Positions 34,554 through 43,116 of a stretch of DNA of 64,000 nucleotides are shown piece by piece. The translations under genes were made by a program, and so were the position numbers. The stretch is taken from NCBI RefSeq assembly GCF_002749615.1, contig NZ_CP024201.1, positions 1,364,001-1,428,000 of the forward strand. Direction: 5' to 3'. Each line of letters begins with the position of its first letter. Position 1 is the stretch's first letter. Source of the DNA: Caulobacter mirabilis (GTDB taxonomy: Bacteria; Pseudomonadota; Alphaproteobacteria; Caulobacterales; Caulobacteraceae). The notes under the pieces were generated by a model. The model was given only the letters and a program-made list of their open reading frames with translations. It searched no databases and had not been told where the DNA came from.

Positions 34554-36122
34554 ATGGTCGCCAAGAAGACCGGATTTTTCGTGGGCGCCGTCGCCGGCGC
34601 GGGCGTCGCCGCCGCAGCGTTGGCGGGCGTGGGCATGAGGATGGCGCCGGCGCACGCCGCGCCGCAGCCGGGCGTGGTGCGCACGGCCGCCGCCGGTCCG
34701 ATGATATTCGCGCCGCCGCCCGGCGCGCCGATGTCCTTCGCCGACATCTTCGAGAAGGTCTCGCCGGCCGTGGTCTCGATCGACGTGAGTTCGCGGGTGG
34801 ACGCCCGCTCGCTGCAGTTCCGCGGCTTCCCGTTCGGCCTCGGACCGCAGGGGCCTCAGAACAAGCAGGGCGAGGAAGGCGGCGATGACGGCCAGCCGAC
34901 CCGGCCCCGTCAGCAGTCGTCAGGCTCTGGCTTCTTCATCTCGGCCGACGGCTACATCGTCACCAACAACCACGTGGTCGAGGGCGCCGACGAGATCACC
35001 GTCACCCTCAAGGACGGCCGCGAGCTGAAGGCCACGGTCGTCGGCCGCGACGAGAACACCGACCTGGCCGTGATCAAGGTCCAGGGCTCGGACTTCACCT
35101 TCGTGAACTTCGAGAAGGGCGCCAAGCCGCGGGTCGGCGACTGGGTCATCACCGTGGGCAACCCGTTCGGCCTGGGCGGCACCGCCACGGCCGGCATCGT
35201 CTCCGCCTACGGCCGAAACCTGAACGACGACAGCTCGAGCTTCGTCGACTACGTGCAGATCGACGCGCCGATCAACCGCGGCAACTCGGGCGGCCCGACC
35301 TTCGACGTCTACGGCCGGGTGATCGGCGTCAACAGCGCCATCTTCTCGCCCACCGGCGGTTCGGTCGGCATCGGCTTCGCCATCCCGGCGGACGTGGCCG
35401 ACAGCATCACCAAGCAGCTGATCAGCGGCGGCAAGGTGGTTCGCGGCTACATCGGCGCCCAGATCCAGAACTTCACCCCCGAGATGGCGCAAGCCATGGG
35501 CCTGGAAGGCGTCAAGGCCGCCGTCGTGGCCCAGATCACGCCCGGCGGCCCGGCCGAGAAGGCCGGCCTTCAGCGCGATGACATCGTCCTGTCGGTGAAC
35601 GGCGTGGCGATCGACTCCTCGACCGCCCTGACCCGCCAGGTGGCCATGGGCCGCGCCGGCGAGGTTCTGCGTCTGGAGGTCATCCGCGACGGCAAGAAGC
35701 GCTTCATCGACATCCGCTCGGGCGTCCGTCCCTCCAACAAGGAGCTGGCCAGCGCGACCGGCGGCGGCGAGGAAGACGAGAACACGGGCGGCTCGAAGAA
35801 GGCCGAGAAGCCGTCGACGGCCCGCGTCAACGTGCTGGGCATGGGCGTGGCCCCGCTCGATGGGGCGGCCCGCACCCGCTACAGCATCGGTCCGGACGTC
35901 AAGGGCGTGGTCGTCGAGACCGTGCGCAGCGACTCCGACGCGGCCGAGAAGGGCGTGAACCAGGGCTTCGTGATCACCTCGGTGAACATGAAGTCGATCA
36001 CCTCGCCCGGCGAACTGAGCACGGCGGTGGATGCGGCCAAGAAGGCCGGTCGCCCGACCGTCCTGCTGGGCCTCGCCGACCGGCGCGGGCAGACCGCTTT
36101 GGTGCCGGTCAAGATCGACTAG
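34554..36122 (+). CDS. degP: periplasmic serine protease/chaperone DegP (HtrA)
   Basis: This 522-residue protein has an N-terminal export signal or anchor (about 8-36). The trypsin-like protease domain has the triad His140 (TNNHVV), Asp170 (NTDLAVIK) and Ser245 (GNSGGP). Two PDZ domains follow (about 300-390 and 420-515). It degrades or refolds misfolded envelope proteins. Its position after ccmIEFH and before a two-component pair is conserved in alphaproteobacteria. Confidence 0.95.
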   Translation: MVAKKTGFFVGAVAGAGVAAAALAGVGMRMAPAHAAPQPGVVRTAAAGPMIFAPPPGAPMSFADIFEKVSPAVVSIDVSSRVDARSLQFRGFPFGLGPQGPQNKQGEEGGDDGQPTRPRQQSSGSGFFISADGYIVTNNHVVEGADEITVTLKDGRELKATVVGRDENTDLAVIKVQGSDFTFVNFEKGAKPRVGDWVITVGNPFGLGGTATAGIVSAYGRNLNDDSSSFVDYVQIDAPINRGNSGGPTFDVYGRVIGVNSAIFSPTGGSVGIGFAIPADVADSITKQLISGGKVVRGYIGAQIQNFTPEMAQAMGLEGVKAAVVAQITPGGPAEKAGLQRDDIVLSVNGVAIDSSTALTRQVAMGRAGEVLRLEVIRDGKKRFIDIRSGVRPSNKELASATGGGEEDENTGGSKKAEKPSTARVNVLGMGVAPLDGAARTRYSIGPDVKGVVVETVRSDSDAAEKGVNQGFVITSVNMKSITSPGELSTAVDAAKKAGRPTVLLGLADRRGQTALVPVKID

Positions 36123-36127
36123 ACTGC

Positions 36128-36158
36128 GTGCGGCCGGTCCGAGTCGGACCGGCCGCAC
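36128..36158 (+). terminator. strong GC hairpin between degP and the response regulator
   Basis: GTGCGGCCGGTCCGA (36128-36142) is followed after one base by its exact complement (36144-36158), giving a 15-bp potential stem interrupted only by the tight loop. There is no T-run after it, so it may attenuate or stabilise degP mRNA rather than fully terminate before the regulator gene at 36181. Confidence 0.55.
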
Positions 36159-36180
36159 TTCGCTCCGGGGGCCTCCGTCT

Positions 36181-36852
36181 ATGCGTATTCTGATCATCGA
36201 GGACGATTTCGAAGCCGCCGAGGCGATGACCCGCGGTCTGGGCGAGGCCGGCTACGACTGCACCCACGCCGGCGACGGCGAGGCGGGTCTGGACGCCGCT
36301 CGCGCGGGCGAGTTCGACGTCCTCATCGTCGACCGCATGATGCCGAAGCTGAATGGGGTGCAGGTCGTCGAGACCCTACGCCGTGAAGGCGACGCCACGC
36401 CGGTGCTGTTCCTGTCCGCCCTGGGCGAGGTCGGCGACCGCGTCGACGGCCTGAAGGCCGGCGCGGACGACTATCTGGTCAAGCCCTACGCCTTCCCCGA
36501 GCTGATCGCCCGGGTCGAGGCCCTGTCGCGCCGTCGCGAGACGGGCGCCGTCGCGACGACGCTCAAGGTCGGCGACCTGGAAATGAACCTCATCGCCCGG
36601 ACCGTGCATCGCGGCGAGACCGAGATTGACCTGCAGCCGCGCGAGTTCCAGCTGCTGGAGTTCATGATGCGCCACGCCGGCCAGTCGGTGACCCGCACCA
36701 TGCTGCTGGAGAAGGTCTGGGAGTATCACTTCGATCCTCAGACCAACGTCATCGACGTCCATATCTCGCGGCTGCGCTCCAAGATCGACAAGGGCTTCGA
36801 TCGGCAGATGCTGCAGACGGTCCGCGGCGCCGGCTACCGGCTGGATCCCTAG
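36181..36852 (+). CDS. OmpR-family response regulator downstream of degP
   Basis: This 223-residue regulator has a receiver domain with EDD (7-9), phospho-acceptor Asp51 (LIVDRMMPK) and Lys in VKPY. The winged-helix domain has LQPREFQLLEFMMRHAGQSVTRTMLLEKVWEYHFDP. The start is the ATG at 36181 (MRILIIEDD). It pairs with the following kinase; the combination after degP suggests an envelope-stress or CusR-like role, which is an inference. Confidence 0.93.
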   Translation: MRILIIEDDFEAAEAMTRGLGEAGYDCTHAGDGEAGLDAARAGEFDVLIVDRMMPKLNGVQVVETLRREGDATPVLFLSALGEVGDRVDGLKAGADDYLVKPYAFPELIARVEALSRRRETGAVATTLKVGDLEMNLIARTVHRGETEIDLQPREFQLLEFMMRHAGQSVTRTMLLEKVWEYHFDPQTNVIDVHISRLRSKIDKGFDRQMLQTVRGAGYRLDP

Positions 36853-36870
36853 ATCAGGCTCAATCCCCCC

Positions 36871-38274
36871 ATGCGCCTGCCGCGCATCTTCCGCACCACC
36901 ACCTTCCGGATGACGCTGCTGTTCCTGGCGGTGTTCACCTTCGCCGCCGCCGCCTTCCTGCTCTACGCCTGGCTGGCGACGGGCGGGGAGGTGAAGCGGC
37001 GCGCCGACGCCGAGATCACCCGCGAGATGAACTCGCTGGAGGCCATCTACCGGCGAGGCGGGGTCCAGGGTCTGAATGAGGCCCTGATCGAGCGTGGCGT
37101 GGGCGAGCGGCCGTTCCTCTATGTGCTGCTCGACAAGGACGGCAAGAAGATCACCGGCTCGATCGCGGAATCGCCGATCGAGAAGACCGCGCCGGGCGAG
37201 AACTGGGCCGACTTCCTGGTCACCGACACCGATATGGACGGCGCCCAGGTCCGGCGTCAGGCGCGGGGCCTGCAGGAGCGACTCGACGGCGGCGAGATCC
37301 TGTTCGTCGGGGCCGACATCGCCGAGTCCGAGGGCTTCGTCACCGGCATCAGCCGGGCGATCACCGGCGCCGGGGTGCTGGTCATCCTGCTGGGCCTGGC
37401 CGGCGGGGCGATCGTCAGCCGCAACGTCAGCCGCCACATGGCTGGACTGACCGACACCGTGGCGGCGGTTCGAGGCGGCGACCTGAAGGCGCGGGCCCAG
37501 GTGCGCGGCGCCCGAGACGAGTATGACGAACTGGCCGAGGGCATGAACGAGATGCTCGACCGGCTCGAGCGCTCAATGGGCGGCCTGCGCCACGCCGGCG
37601 ACGCCATCGCCCATGACCTGCGCTCGCCCCTGACCCGTCTGCGCGCCCGCATGGAGGCGGCGCTGATCGAGGTCGAAGCCGGGAAGGGCGACCCGAAGCA
37701 GGCCCTGATCCAGGCGCTGGAAGACGCCGACGGGGTGCTGAACACCTTCAACGCCGTGCTGGCCATCGCCCGGCTGCAGGCGGCGGGCCAGGCTCCGGAT
37801 CAGACGATCTTCGACCCGGGTCAGCTGGCCGCCGACATCGCCGAGCTCTATGAGCCGCTGTGCGAGGACAAGGGGCTGGACTTCAAGGCCGAGCTGACGC
37901 CGCAACTGACGGTGCGCGCCGCCCGGCCGATCCTGACCCAGGCTCTGGCCAACATCATCGACAACGCCATCAAGTACACGCCCGAGGGCGGGGCGGTGAT
38001 GCTGCGCGTCCGCCGCCGGTCGTCGGGCGAGATCGAGTTCTCGGTCACCGACACCGGCCCCGGCGTGCCCGAGGAGCACCGCGCCCGCGTGGTCCAGCGC
38101 TTCGTCCGGCTGGAGAACAGCCGCAGCGAGCCGGGCAGCGGCCTGGGCCTGTCCCTGGTCGCCGCCGTGGCCGAAGCGCACGGCGGCCGGCTGGAGCTGG
38201 ACGAGGGGCCCGGCGAATACAACGGCATGGGCCCGGGCCTGCGCGTGGCCCTGGTGCTGCCGCGGGCGGAGTAG
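36871..38274 (+). CDS. sensor histidine kinase downstream of degP
   Basis: This 467-residue kinase has two membrane segments (about 11-32 and 165-187), a periplasmic sensor between them and a HAMP domain (about 188-240). The H-box is DAIAHDLRSPLTRLRARME with His248. The ATPase domain has NIIDNAIKYTPEGG, DTGPGVPEE and GSGLGLSLV. It ends 8 bases before the stop of an oppositely oriented three-gene cassette. Confidence 0.93.
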   Translation: MRLPRIFRTTTFRMTLLFLAVFTFAAAAFLLYAWLATGGEVKRRADAEITREMNSLEAIYRRGGVQGLNEALIERGVGERPFLYVLLDKDGKKITGSIAESPIEKTAPGENWADFLVTDTDMDGAQVRRQARGLQERLDGGEILFVGADIAESEGFVTGISRAITGAGVLVILLGLAGGAIVSRNVSRHMAGLTDTVAAVRGGDLKARAQVRGARDEYDELAEGMNEMLDRLERSMGGLRHAGDAIAHDLRSPLTRLRARMEAALIEVEAGKGDPKQALIQALEDADGVLNTFNAVLAIARLQAAGQAPDQTIFDPGQLAADIAELYEPLCEDKGLDFKAELTPQLTVRAARPILTQALANIIDNAIKYTPEGGAVMLRVRRRSSGEIEFSVTDTGPGVPEEHRARVVQRFVRLENSRSEPGSGLGLSLVAAVAEAHGGRLELDEGPGEYNGMGPGLRVALVLPRAE

Positions 38275-38285
38275 GGGCTGGATCG

Positions 38286-38579
38286 CTAGATGAGCTTCGA
38301 CGCCAGGCCGCAGACGAAGCTCAGGCCGAGCAATACGGCTGACGTCCCCAGATAGAGGATCTCCTTCTGGAGCAGGCCCGACAGTTGCGTTCTGAGCGAT
38401 CCGGTCAGCAGGGCGGCGGCCTCGGCGAGCGGCGAATCCTCGTCGATGGTGTCCAGCTTCGCCAGCGCCCGCTGCAGCGGGCCGAGCCTGATCGACCATA
38501 TCAGCAGGGTCACCGAGCTGGCGAAGCCGAAGCCCATGCCGATCATCTCGACGGCCACGGCTTTGGTGATGTCGGCCAT
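38286..38579 (-). CDS. small membrane protein of unknown function, last gene of a three-gene cassette
   Basis: This 97-residue protein has two hydrophobic segments (about 10-30 and 75-95) separated by a polar helical part (LQRALAKLDTIDEDSPLAEAAALL). The family is not recognised. Its ATG overlaps the stop of the Xre-family gene, so the two are translationally linked. Confidence 0.7.
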   Translation of the reverse strand: MADITKAVAVEMIGMGFGFASSVTLLIWSIRLGPLQRALAKLDTIDEDSPLAEAAALLTGSLRTQLSGLLQKEILYLGTSAVLLGLSFVCGLASKLI

Positions 38580-39214
38580 CAGTCCGTCTCCCCGGCGAGC
38601 GCGATGGGATGCGCCTCGATGACGTCCGGGCCGGCGTCGACGATCGTCAGCTTGCCAGCGACCACCAGCGCGTTGAGCGCTTCCGCAACGTCACGGTTGG
38701 CGATGGCCTTCAGGTAGTAGGCGCGGCGCTCCGCCCGCAGAGCGAGGCTTATGGCCCCGCCGCCGGCCATGACTTCAGCAAGCGTTCCAGAGGGTGTCGA
38801 GCCGAACCCTCGAACGGCTTCCGTCAGTACTCCGGCGAGCGGCATCGGCCGCAATGTCTGTATGATCCAGGCGCTGGGATCGACCAGGGTCTCGGGCGTG
38901 GTGTCGTACTCCAGGCCGGAGACGGCCTCCGGGCGGGTGAACGATACCTGGGGAACCGCGCCGCAAGCCGACGCGAAGCGGGCCGTCATGTCCAGGCTCG
39001 GGGCGTGATCGACGAGCCCGCTTTCGATCTGTGAGATCCTGCCCTGGCTGACGCCCAGCTTCTTGGCCAGCTGCGTCTGACTAAGGCCGGCGGTCTTGCG
39101 CAGGGCGCGCAGCTGCTTGGAGATCTCATCCGCGAACTCGTAGGCGGCGATCGCCTGTTCGGTCTCCTCACCCTGAGGCAGGAGCGCGAGGATGTCGGAA
39201 CTACGATCTACCAT
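38579..39214 (-). CDS. Xre-family transcriptional regulator with C-terminal extension
   Basis: This 211-residue protein has a helix-turn-helix at about residues 31-85 (ISKQLRALRKTAGLSQTQLAKKLGVSQGRISQIESG). A C-terminal domain of about 110 residues has no recognised family. It is larger than a simple antitoxin. The start overlaps the preceding gene by 7 bases. It is the likely regulator of the cassette. Confidence 0.82.
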   Translation of the reverse strand: MVDRSSDILALLPQGEETEQAIAAYEFADEISKQLRALRKTAGLSQTQLAKKLGVSQGRISQIESGLVDHAPSLDMTARFASACGAVPQVSFTRPEAVSGLEYDTTPETLVDPSAWIIQTLRPMPLAGVLTEAVRGFGSTPSGTLAEVMAGGGAISLALRAERRAYYLKAIANRDVAEALNALVVAGKLTIVDAGPDVIEAHPIALAGETD

Positions 39215-39621
39215 GGCTGTTTCTGTCCGCGAGCGCGCCGGTCCTGGGCTTCGGCGAGGCGGGCGTCGAAGTCGTCACGCGAGCCCTCATAGCCGAGCGA
39301 AGTCTTGATCAAGGCGGCCAGCGCGCCATCCAGAACCTCGATGGCGGCCCAGACGCGAGGCGGCCCGCCGGAGGGTTCGTCAAGGCGGCCCGTGTAAACC
39401 TTCAGGCCGTCGCTCGCGTGGCCGCCCAGCCATCTTCGAGCCAGCTGGTCCTCGAATGCGTCGGCGCCGGCGCCTGCGATCTTGGCTCTGCTGGCCTTGC
39501 GCAGTTCCTCCAGCGCGCAGGCGAAATGCGCAAGCGCTGTGTTGGCGGCGGGCGTAGCGCCGCTCGCGAGGGTGCGAAGCTCCACCCTTGTGTCCAGAGT
39601 TCCCAAGACGAGTCTCTGCAA
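39208..39621 (-). CDS. hypothetical protein, first gene of a three-gene cassette
   Basis: This 137-residue helical protein (ANTALAHFACALEELRKASRAKIAG ... VWAAIEVLDGALAALIKTSLG) starts with TTG at 39621, with GGGGCGGA upstream. There is no signal peptide, membrane segment or known motif. The function is unknown. Gene order with an Xre regulator and a small membrane protein suggests a self-regulated module. Confidence 0.65.
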   Translation of the reverse strand: MQRLVLGTLDTRVELRTLASGATPAANTALAHFACALEELRKASRAKIAGAGADAFEDQLARRWLGGHASDGLKVYTGRLDEPSGGPPRVWAAIEVLDGALAALIKTSLGYEGSRDDFDARLAEAQDRRARGQKQPW

Positions 39622-39641
39622 ATGTCCGCCCCGACAAATAT

Positions 39642-39660
39642 ATTATCTATGGCTAATAAT
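39642..39660 (-). promoter_or_regulatory. AT-rich promoter/operator region of the three-gene cassette
   Basis: A rare AT-rich patch (39636-39665) contains ATTAT (39642-39646) and ATAAT (39656-39660) as inverted arms around CTATGGCTA. It lies 20 bases before the first gene of the cassette and is a candidate Xre-binding site. Confidence 0.4.
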
Positions 39661-39756
39661 CAAGAGTTTGCCACGGCCTTGAGTTGAACGGCCCCTACGT
39701 TCGCGCCGAATATGCGATCTCGCGCAATGACGGGCAATTGCTTAGAGCTTGGTCGC

Positions 39757-42645
39757 ATGACAGCTCTCGCCGAACGTATCGCGCCCTGTGGTCCCGTGAT
39801 CGACGCCAAGGCGGCCGAGCGTACGCGCGAGGTCCTGGCAGACCGGATCGGAGCGGCCGAAGCCTTCCAGACCGCCTGGCCGGCCCTGGCGCCGATCTTC
39901 GCCAGTTCGCCCTACCTGTCCGGTCTGGCGCGGCGCCGCAGCCAGGCCTTCCTGCGCACCCTGCAGCGCGACCCCGACGCCCGCCTAGCCGGCATCCTCG
40001 AGGAGGCCGAGGCGGTCGGCGCCGAGCCGGACCAGGATCTGGCGGCCACGAAGTTGCGCGAGCTGAAGGCCGATCTGCACCTGCTGACCGCCGTCGCCGA
40101 CCTGGGCGGGGCCTGGACCCTGGACCAGGTGACCGGGGCCTTGACCCGCTTCGCCGACGCCGCCCTGCACGCCGCCGTGACCCAGGTCGCGCGGGCCGAG
40201 GTCGAGCGCGGCCGCCTGACCCATGTCGGCGAAGGCCCGTCGGGGCCGATCCCCGGGCTGATGATCATCGCCATGGGCAAGCACGGCGCCTATGAGCTGA
40301 ACTACTCCAGCGACATCGACATCAGCTTTTTCTACGAGCCCCACCTGCTGCCGGTGACCGAGGGATACGAGCCGGGCGACGTCGCGGTGCGGATCACCCA
40401 CGGCGTCTCGCGGATGATGATGGACCGGACGGCGGACGGATACGTCTTCCGGGTGGACTTCCGGCTGCGGCCCGATCCGTCCTCGACGCCGCCCGCCGTG
40501 CCGGCTCCGGCGGCCTTCACCTACTACGAGAGCGTCGGCCAGAACTGGGAGCGGGCGGCCTTCATCAAGGCGCGGGCGGCGGCGGGCGACATCCCGGCCG
40601 GCGAGGCCTTCCTGGAGGAGCTGAAGCCCTTCATCTGGCGTCGAAATCTCGACTTCGCGGCGATCGCCGACATCCATTCGATCAAGCGCCAGATCCACGC
40701 CTACAAGGTCGACGAGCGCATGACCGCCAAGGGCGCCGACTTGAAGCTGGGCCGAGGCGGCATCCGCGAGATCGAGTTCTACGTCCAGACCCAGCAGCTG
40801 ATCCTGGGCGGCCGGCATCCGGAGCTGCGCTCCAACCGCACGCTGGACGCGCTCAAGGCTCTGTCGGAGGCCGGCCATGTCGCGCCCGAGGCGGCCGAAG
40901 AGCTGGCCTGGGCCTACGCCGACCTGCGGGCTCTGGAACACCGGGCCCAGATGCTGGGCGACGACCAGACCCACAAGCTTCCCGAGTCGGACGCCGACCG
41001 GAAGCGGGTGGCGGCTCTGTGGGGGTACGACAATCTGCGCAGCTTCGACGCCACGGTGGGCCGCATCCTGAAGGCCGTGAACGGGCGCTACGGCGAGCTG
41101 TTCCGCGGCGAGGAAGAGCTGTCGTCGAAGTTCGGCAGCCTGGTCTTCACGGGCGTCGAGGACGATCCCGAGACCCTGGCCACGCTCAAGCGGATGGGTT
41201 TCTCCAATCCGCCGCAGGTGTCGCAGGCGATCCGCGGCTGGCATCACGGCCGGATCAACGCCACCCGCACCGAGCGCGGGCGGGAGCTGTTCACCCGGCT
41301 GGCTCCCCGGCTGCTCGACGCCGCCCAGGCGACCGGCGCGCCCGACGCGGCCTTCAACCGTTTCACCGACTTCTTCTCCGGCCTGAGCTCCGGGGTGCAG
41401 GTCCAGTCGCTGTTCCTGGCCCAGCCGAAACTGTTCGAACTGGTCGTCCAGGTGATGGCCTACGCCCCGGCCCTGGCCCAGACCCTGGCGCGGCGGCCGG
41501 CGGCCCTGGACGCGCTGCTGGACCCGGCCTTCTTCGATCCGATCGACGCCGGACAGGGCGCGGAGGCGCTGCGCTTCGCCTTGAACCGCACCGAGGGTTT
41601 CGAGGAGGCCATGGACGCCGCCCGCCGGGTGCATCGGGAGCAGGCCTTCCGTATCGGGGTGCAGGTGATGAGCGGCTCGGCCACGGCCGAGGCCGCCGGC
41701 GCCGCCTTCGCCGACCTGGCCGATCTCTGCATCCGGGGCCTGGCCGACGCCGCCCTGGCCGAGACCGAGCGGCAGGCCGGAACCTTCGACGGCGACGTGG
41801 CCGTGGTGGCGCTCGGCAAGTGCGGCGGGCGCGAGATGACCGCCACTTCCGACCTGGACCTGATGACCCTGTACCGGTCCAAGGATCCAGCCGGGATGTC
41901 GACGATCAAGGCCTGGAGCGCCGACACCTTCTACGCTCGCTTCACTCAGAGGCTGATCGCGGCCCTGTCGGCGCCGACCGGCGAGGGCGGCCTCTACGAG
42001 GTCGACATGCAGCTTCGTCCGACGGGCAGCAAGGGGCCGGTGGCGGTGTCGATGCGGGCCTTCGACGACTACTACGACCGCGAGGCGGAGACCTGGGAGA
42101 TGCTGGCCCTGACCCGGGCCCGGGTGGTCTGGGCGACGTCGGAGCTGTTCGCCGTCGAGGCGGAGGCGGCCATCGAGCGGGCCCTGCGCCGGCCACGGGA
42201 CCGCAAGCGCACCGTCGCCGATGTGCGCGAGATGCGCGAACTGATGGCGCGCGAGCGGCCGCCCTCGGGCGTCTGGGACCTGAAGCTCAGCGAAGGCGGG
42301 CTGGTCGATATCGAGTTCGCCGCCCAGCACCTCCAGATCGTCCATGCCGGCGAGGATGGGCCGCTGGCCCAGAACACCGGCGAGGCCCTCGTCGCCCTGG
42401 GCGCGGCGAGCCTGGCCGACCCCGGCCGGGTCGCTGACCTGGTCGAGGCCTGGCGGCTGCAGCAGAACCTGTCGCAACTGCTCAAGCTGGCGCTCGACGA
42501 TCGCGCCGACCCGGCCGACGAGCCCAAGGGGCTGCAGGCGCTGCTGGCGCGGGCCGGCGGGGCGCGGGACCTGAAGGGACTGCGGACCCGGCTCGACAGG
42601 GCTCGGGACAAGGCGCGCGCGGCCTACGAGGCCGTGGTGGCCTGA
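39757..42645 (+). CDS. glnE: bifunctional glutamine synthetase adenylyltransferase/deadenylase
   Basis: This 962-residue GlnE switches glutamine synthetase by adenylylation and deadenylylation. Both nucleotidyltransferase halves are visible: MGKHGAYELNYSSDIDISFFYE (about residue 173-194) and LGKCGGREMTATSDLDLMTLY (about 688-708). They are followed by the R/D-rich linkers VDFRLRPDPSS and VDMQLRPTGSKGPVAVS. The start chosen is the ATG at 39757 (MTALAERIAP). It has normal family length. Confidence 0.95.
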   Translation: MTALAERIAPCGPVIDAKAAERTREVLADRIGAAEAFQTAWPALAPIFASSPYLSGLARRRSQAFLRTLQRDPDARLAGILEEAEAVGAEPDQDLAATKLRELKADLHLLTAVADLGGAWTLDQVTGALTRFADAALHAAVTQVARAEVERGRLTHVGEGPSGPIPGLMIIAMGKHGAYELNYSSDIDISFFYEPHLLPVTEGYEPGDVAVRITHGVSRMMMDRTADGYVFRVDFRLRPDPSSTPPAVPAPAAFTYYESVGQNWERAAFIKARAAAGDIPAGEAFLEELKPFIWRRNLDFAAIADIHSIKRQIHAYKVDERMTAKGADLKLGRGGIREIEFYVQTQQLILGGRHPELRSNRTLDALKALSEAGHVAPEAAEELAWAYADLRALEHRAQMLGDDQTHKLPESDADRKRVAALWGYDNLRSFDATVGRILKAVNGRYGELFRGEEELSSKFGSLVFTGVEDDPETLATLKRMGFSNPPQVSQAIRGWHHGRINATRTERGRELFTRLAPRLLDAAQATGAPDAAFNRFTDFFSGLSSGVQVQSLFLAQPKLFELVVQVMAYAPALAQTLARRPAALDALLDPAFFDPIDAGQGAEALRFALNRTEGFEEAMDAARRVHREQAFRIGVQVMSGSATAEAAGAAFADLADLCIRGLADAALAETERQAGTFDGDVAVVALGKCGGREMTATSDLDLMTLYRSKDPAGMSTIKAWSADTFYARFTQRLIAALSAPTGEGGLYEVDMQLRPTGSKGPVAVSMRAFDDYYDREAETWEMLALTRARVVWATSELFAVEAEAAIERALRRPRDRKRTVADVREMRELMARERPPSGVWDLKLSEGGLVDIEFAAQHLQIVHAGEDGPLAQNTGEALVALGAASLADPGRVADLVEAWRLQQNLSQLLKLALDDRADPADEPKGLQALLARAGGARDLKGLRTRLDRARDKARAAYEAVVA

Positions 42646-42711
42646 CATGGAGTGAAAAATCCCAGCAATGTCGGCGGGCCATGGTCCGGCGACACAACGG
42701 GAGATCCCCTG

Positions 42712-43116
42712 ATGAAGACCCTTCTGATGTCCGTGGCCGTGTTGGCCCTTTCGGCTGGCGCGGCGGCGGCTCAGCCGCCCAAGGCCGACGCCAACGGCGA
42801 CGGCAAGGTGACCCTGGCCGAGTTCAAGGTCAGCCGCGTGGCCGCGATGATGCGCGCCGACGCCAACAAGGACGGCAAGGTCGGCAAGGCCGAGTTCGAA
42901 GCGTTCGCCGGCATGCGCGGCGGCGGCCAGGGCGGGGCGGGCGGCGGCCAGGGCGGCGGCGGCCGGATGTTCGGCATGATCGACGCCAACGCCGACGGCG
43001 TCGTCACCAAGGCCGAGGTCGAGGCCGCGGCCGACCGCCGCTTCAAGCGGATGGACGCCAATGGCGACGGCGTCCTGACCGCCGCCGAACGCGAGGCCGG
43101 CCGCGGTCCGCGCTAG
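42712..43116 (+). CDS. exported EF-hand calcium-binding protein
   Basis: This 134-residue protein has a signal peptide (MKTLLMSVAVLALSAGAAAA). Four EF-hand loops follow (DANGDGKVTLAEF, DANKDGKVGKAEF, DANADGVVTKAEV, DANGDGVLTAAER), with a Gly-rich linker between the second and third. It probably binds calcium in the periplasm. The ATG at 42712 is preceded by GGGAGA. Its stop overlaps the stop of the convergent MFS gene. Confidence 0.9.
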   Translation: MKTLLMSVAVLALSAGAAAAQPPKADANGDGKVTLAEFKVSRVAAMMRADANKDGKVGKAEFEAFAGMRGGGQGGAGGGQGGGGRMFGMIDANADGVVTKAEVEAAADRRFKRMDANGDGVLTAAEREAGRGPR

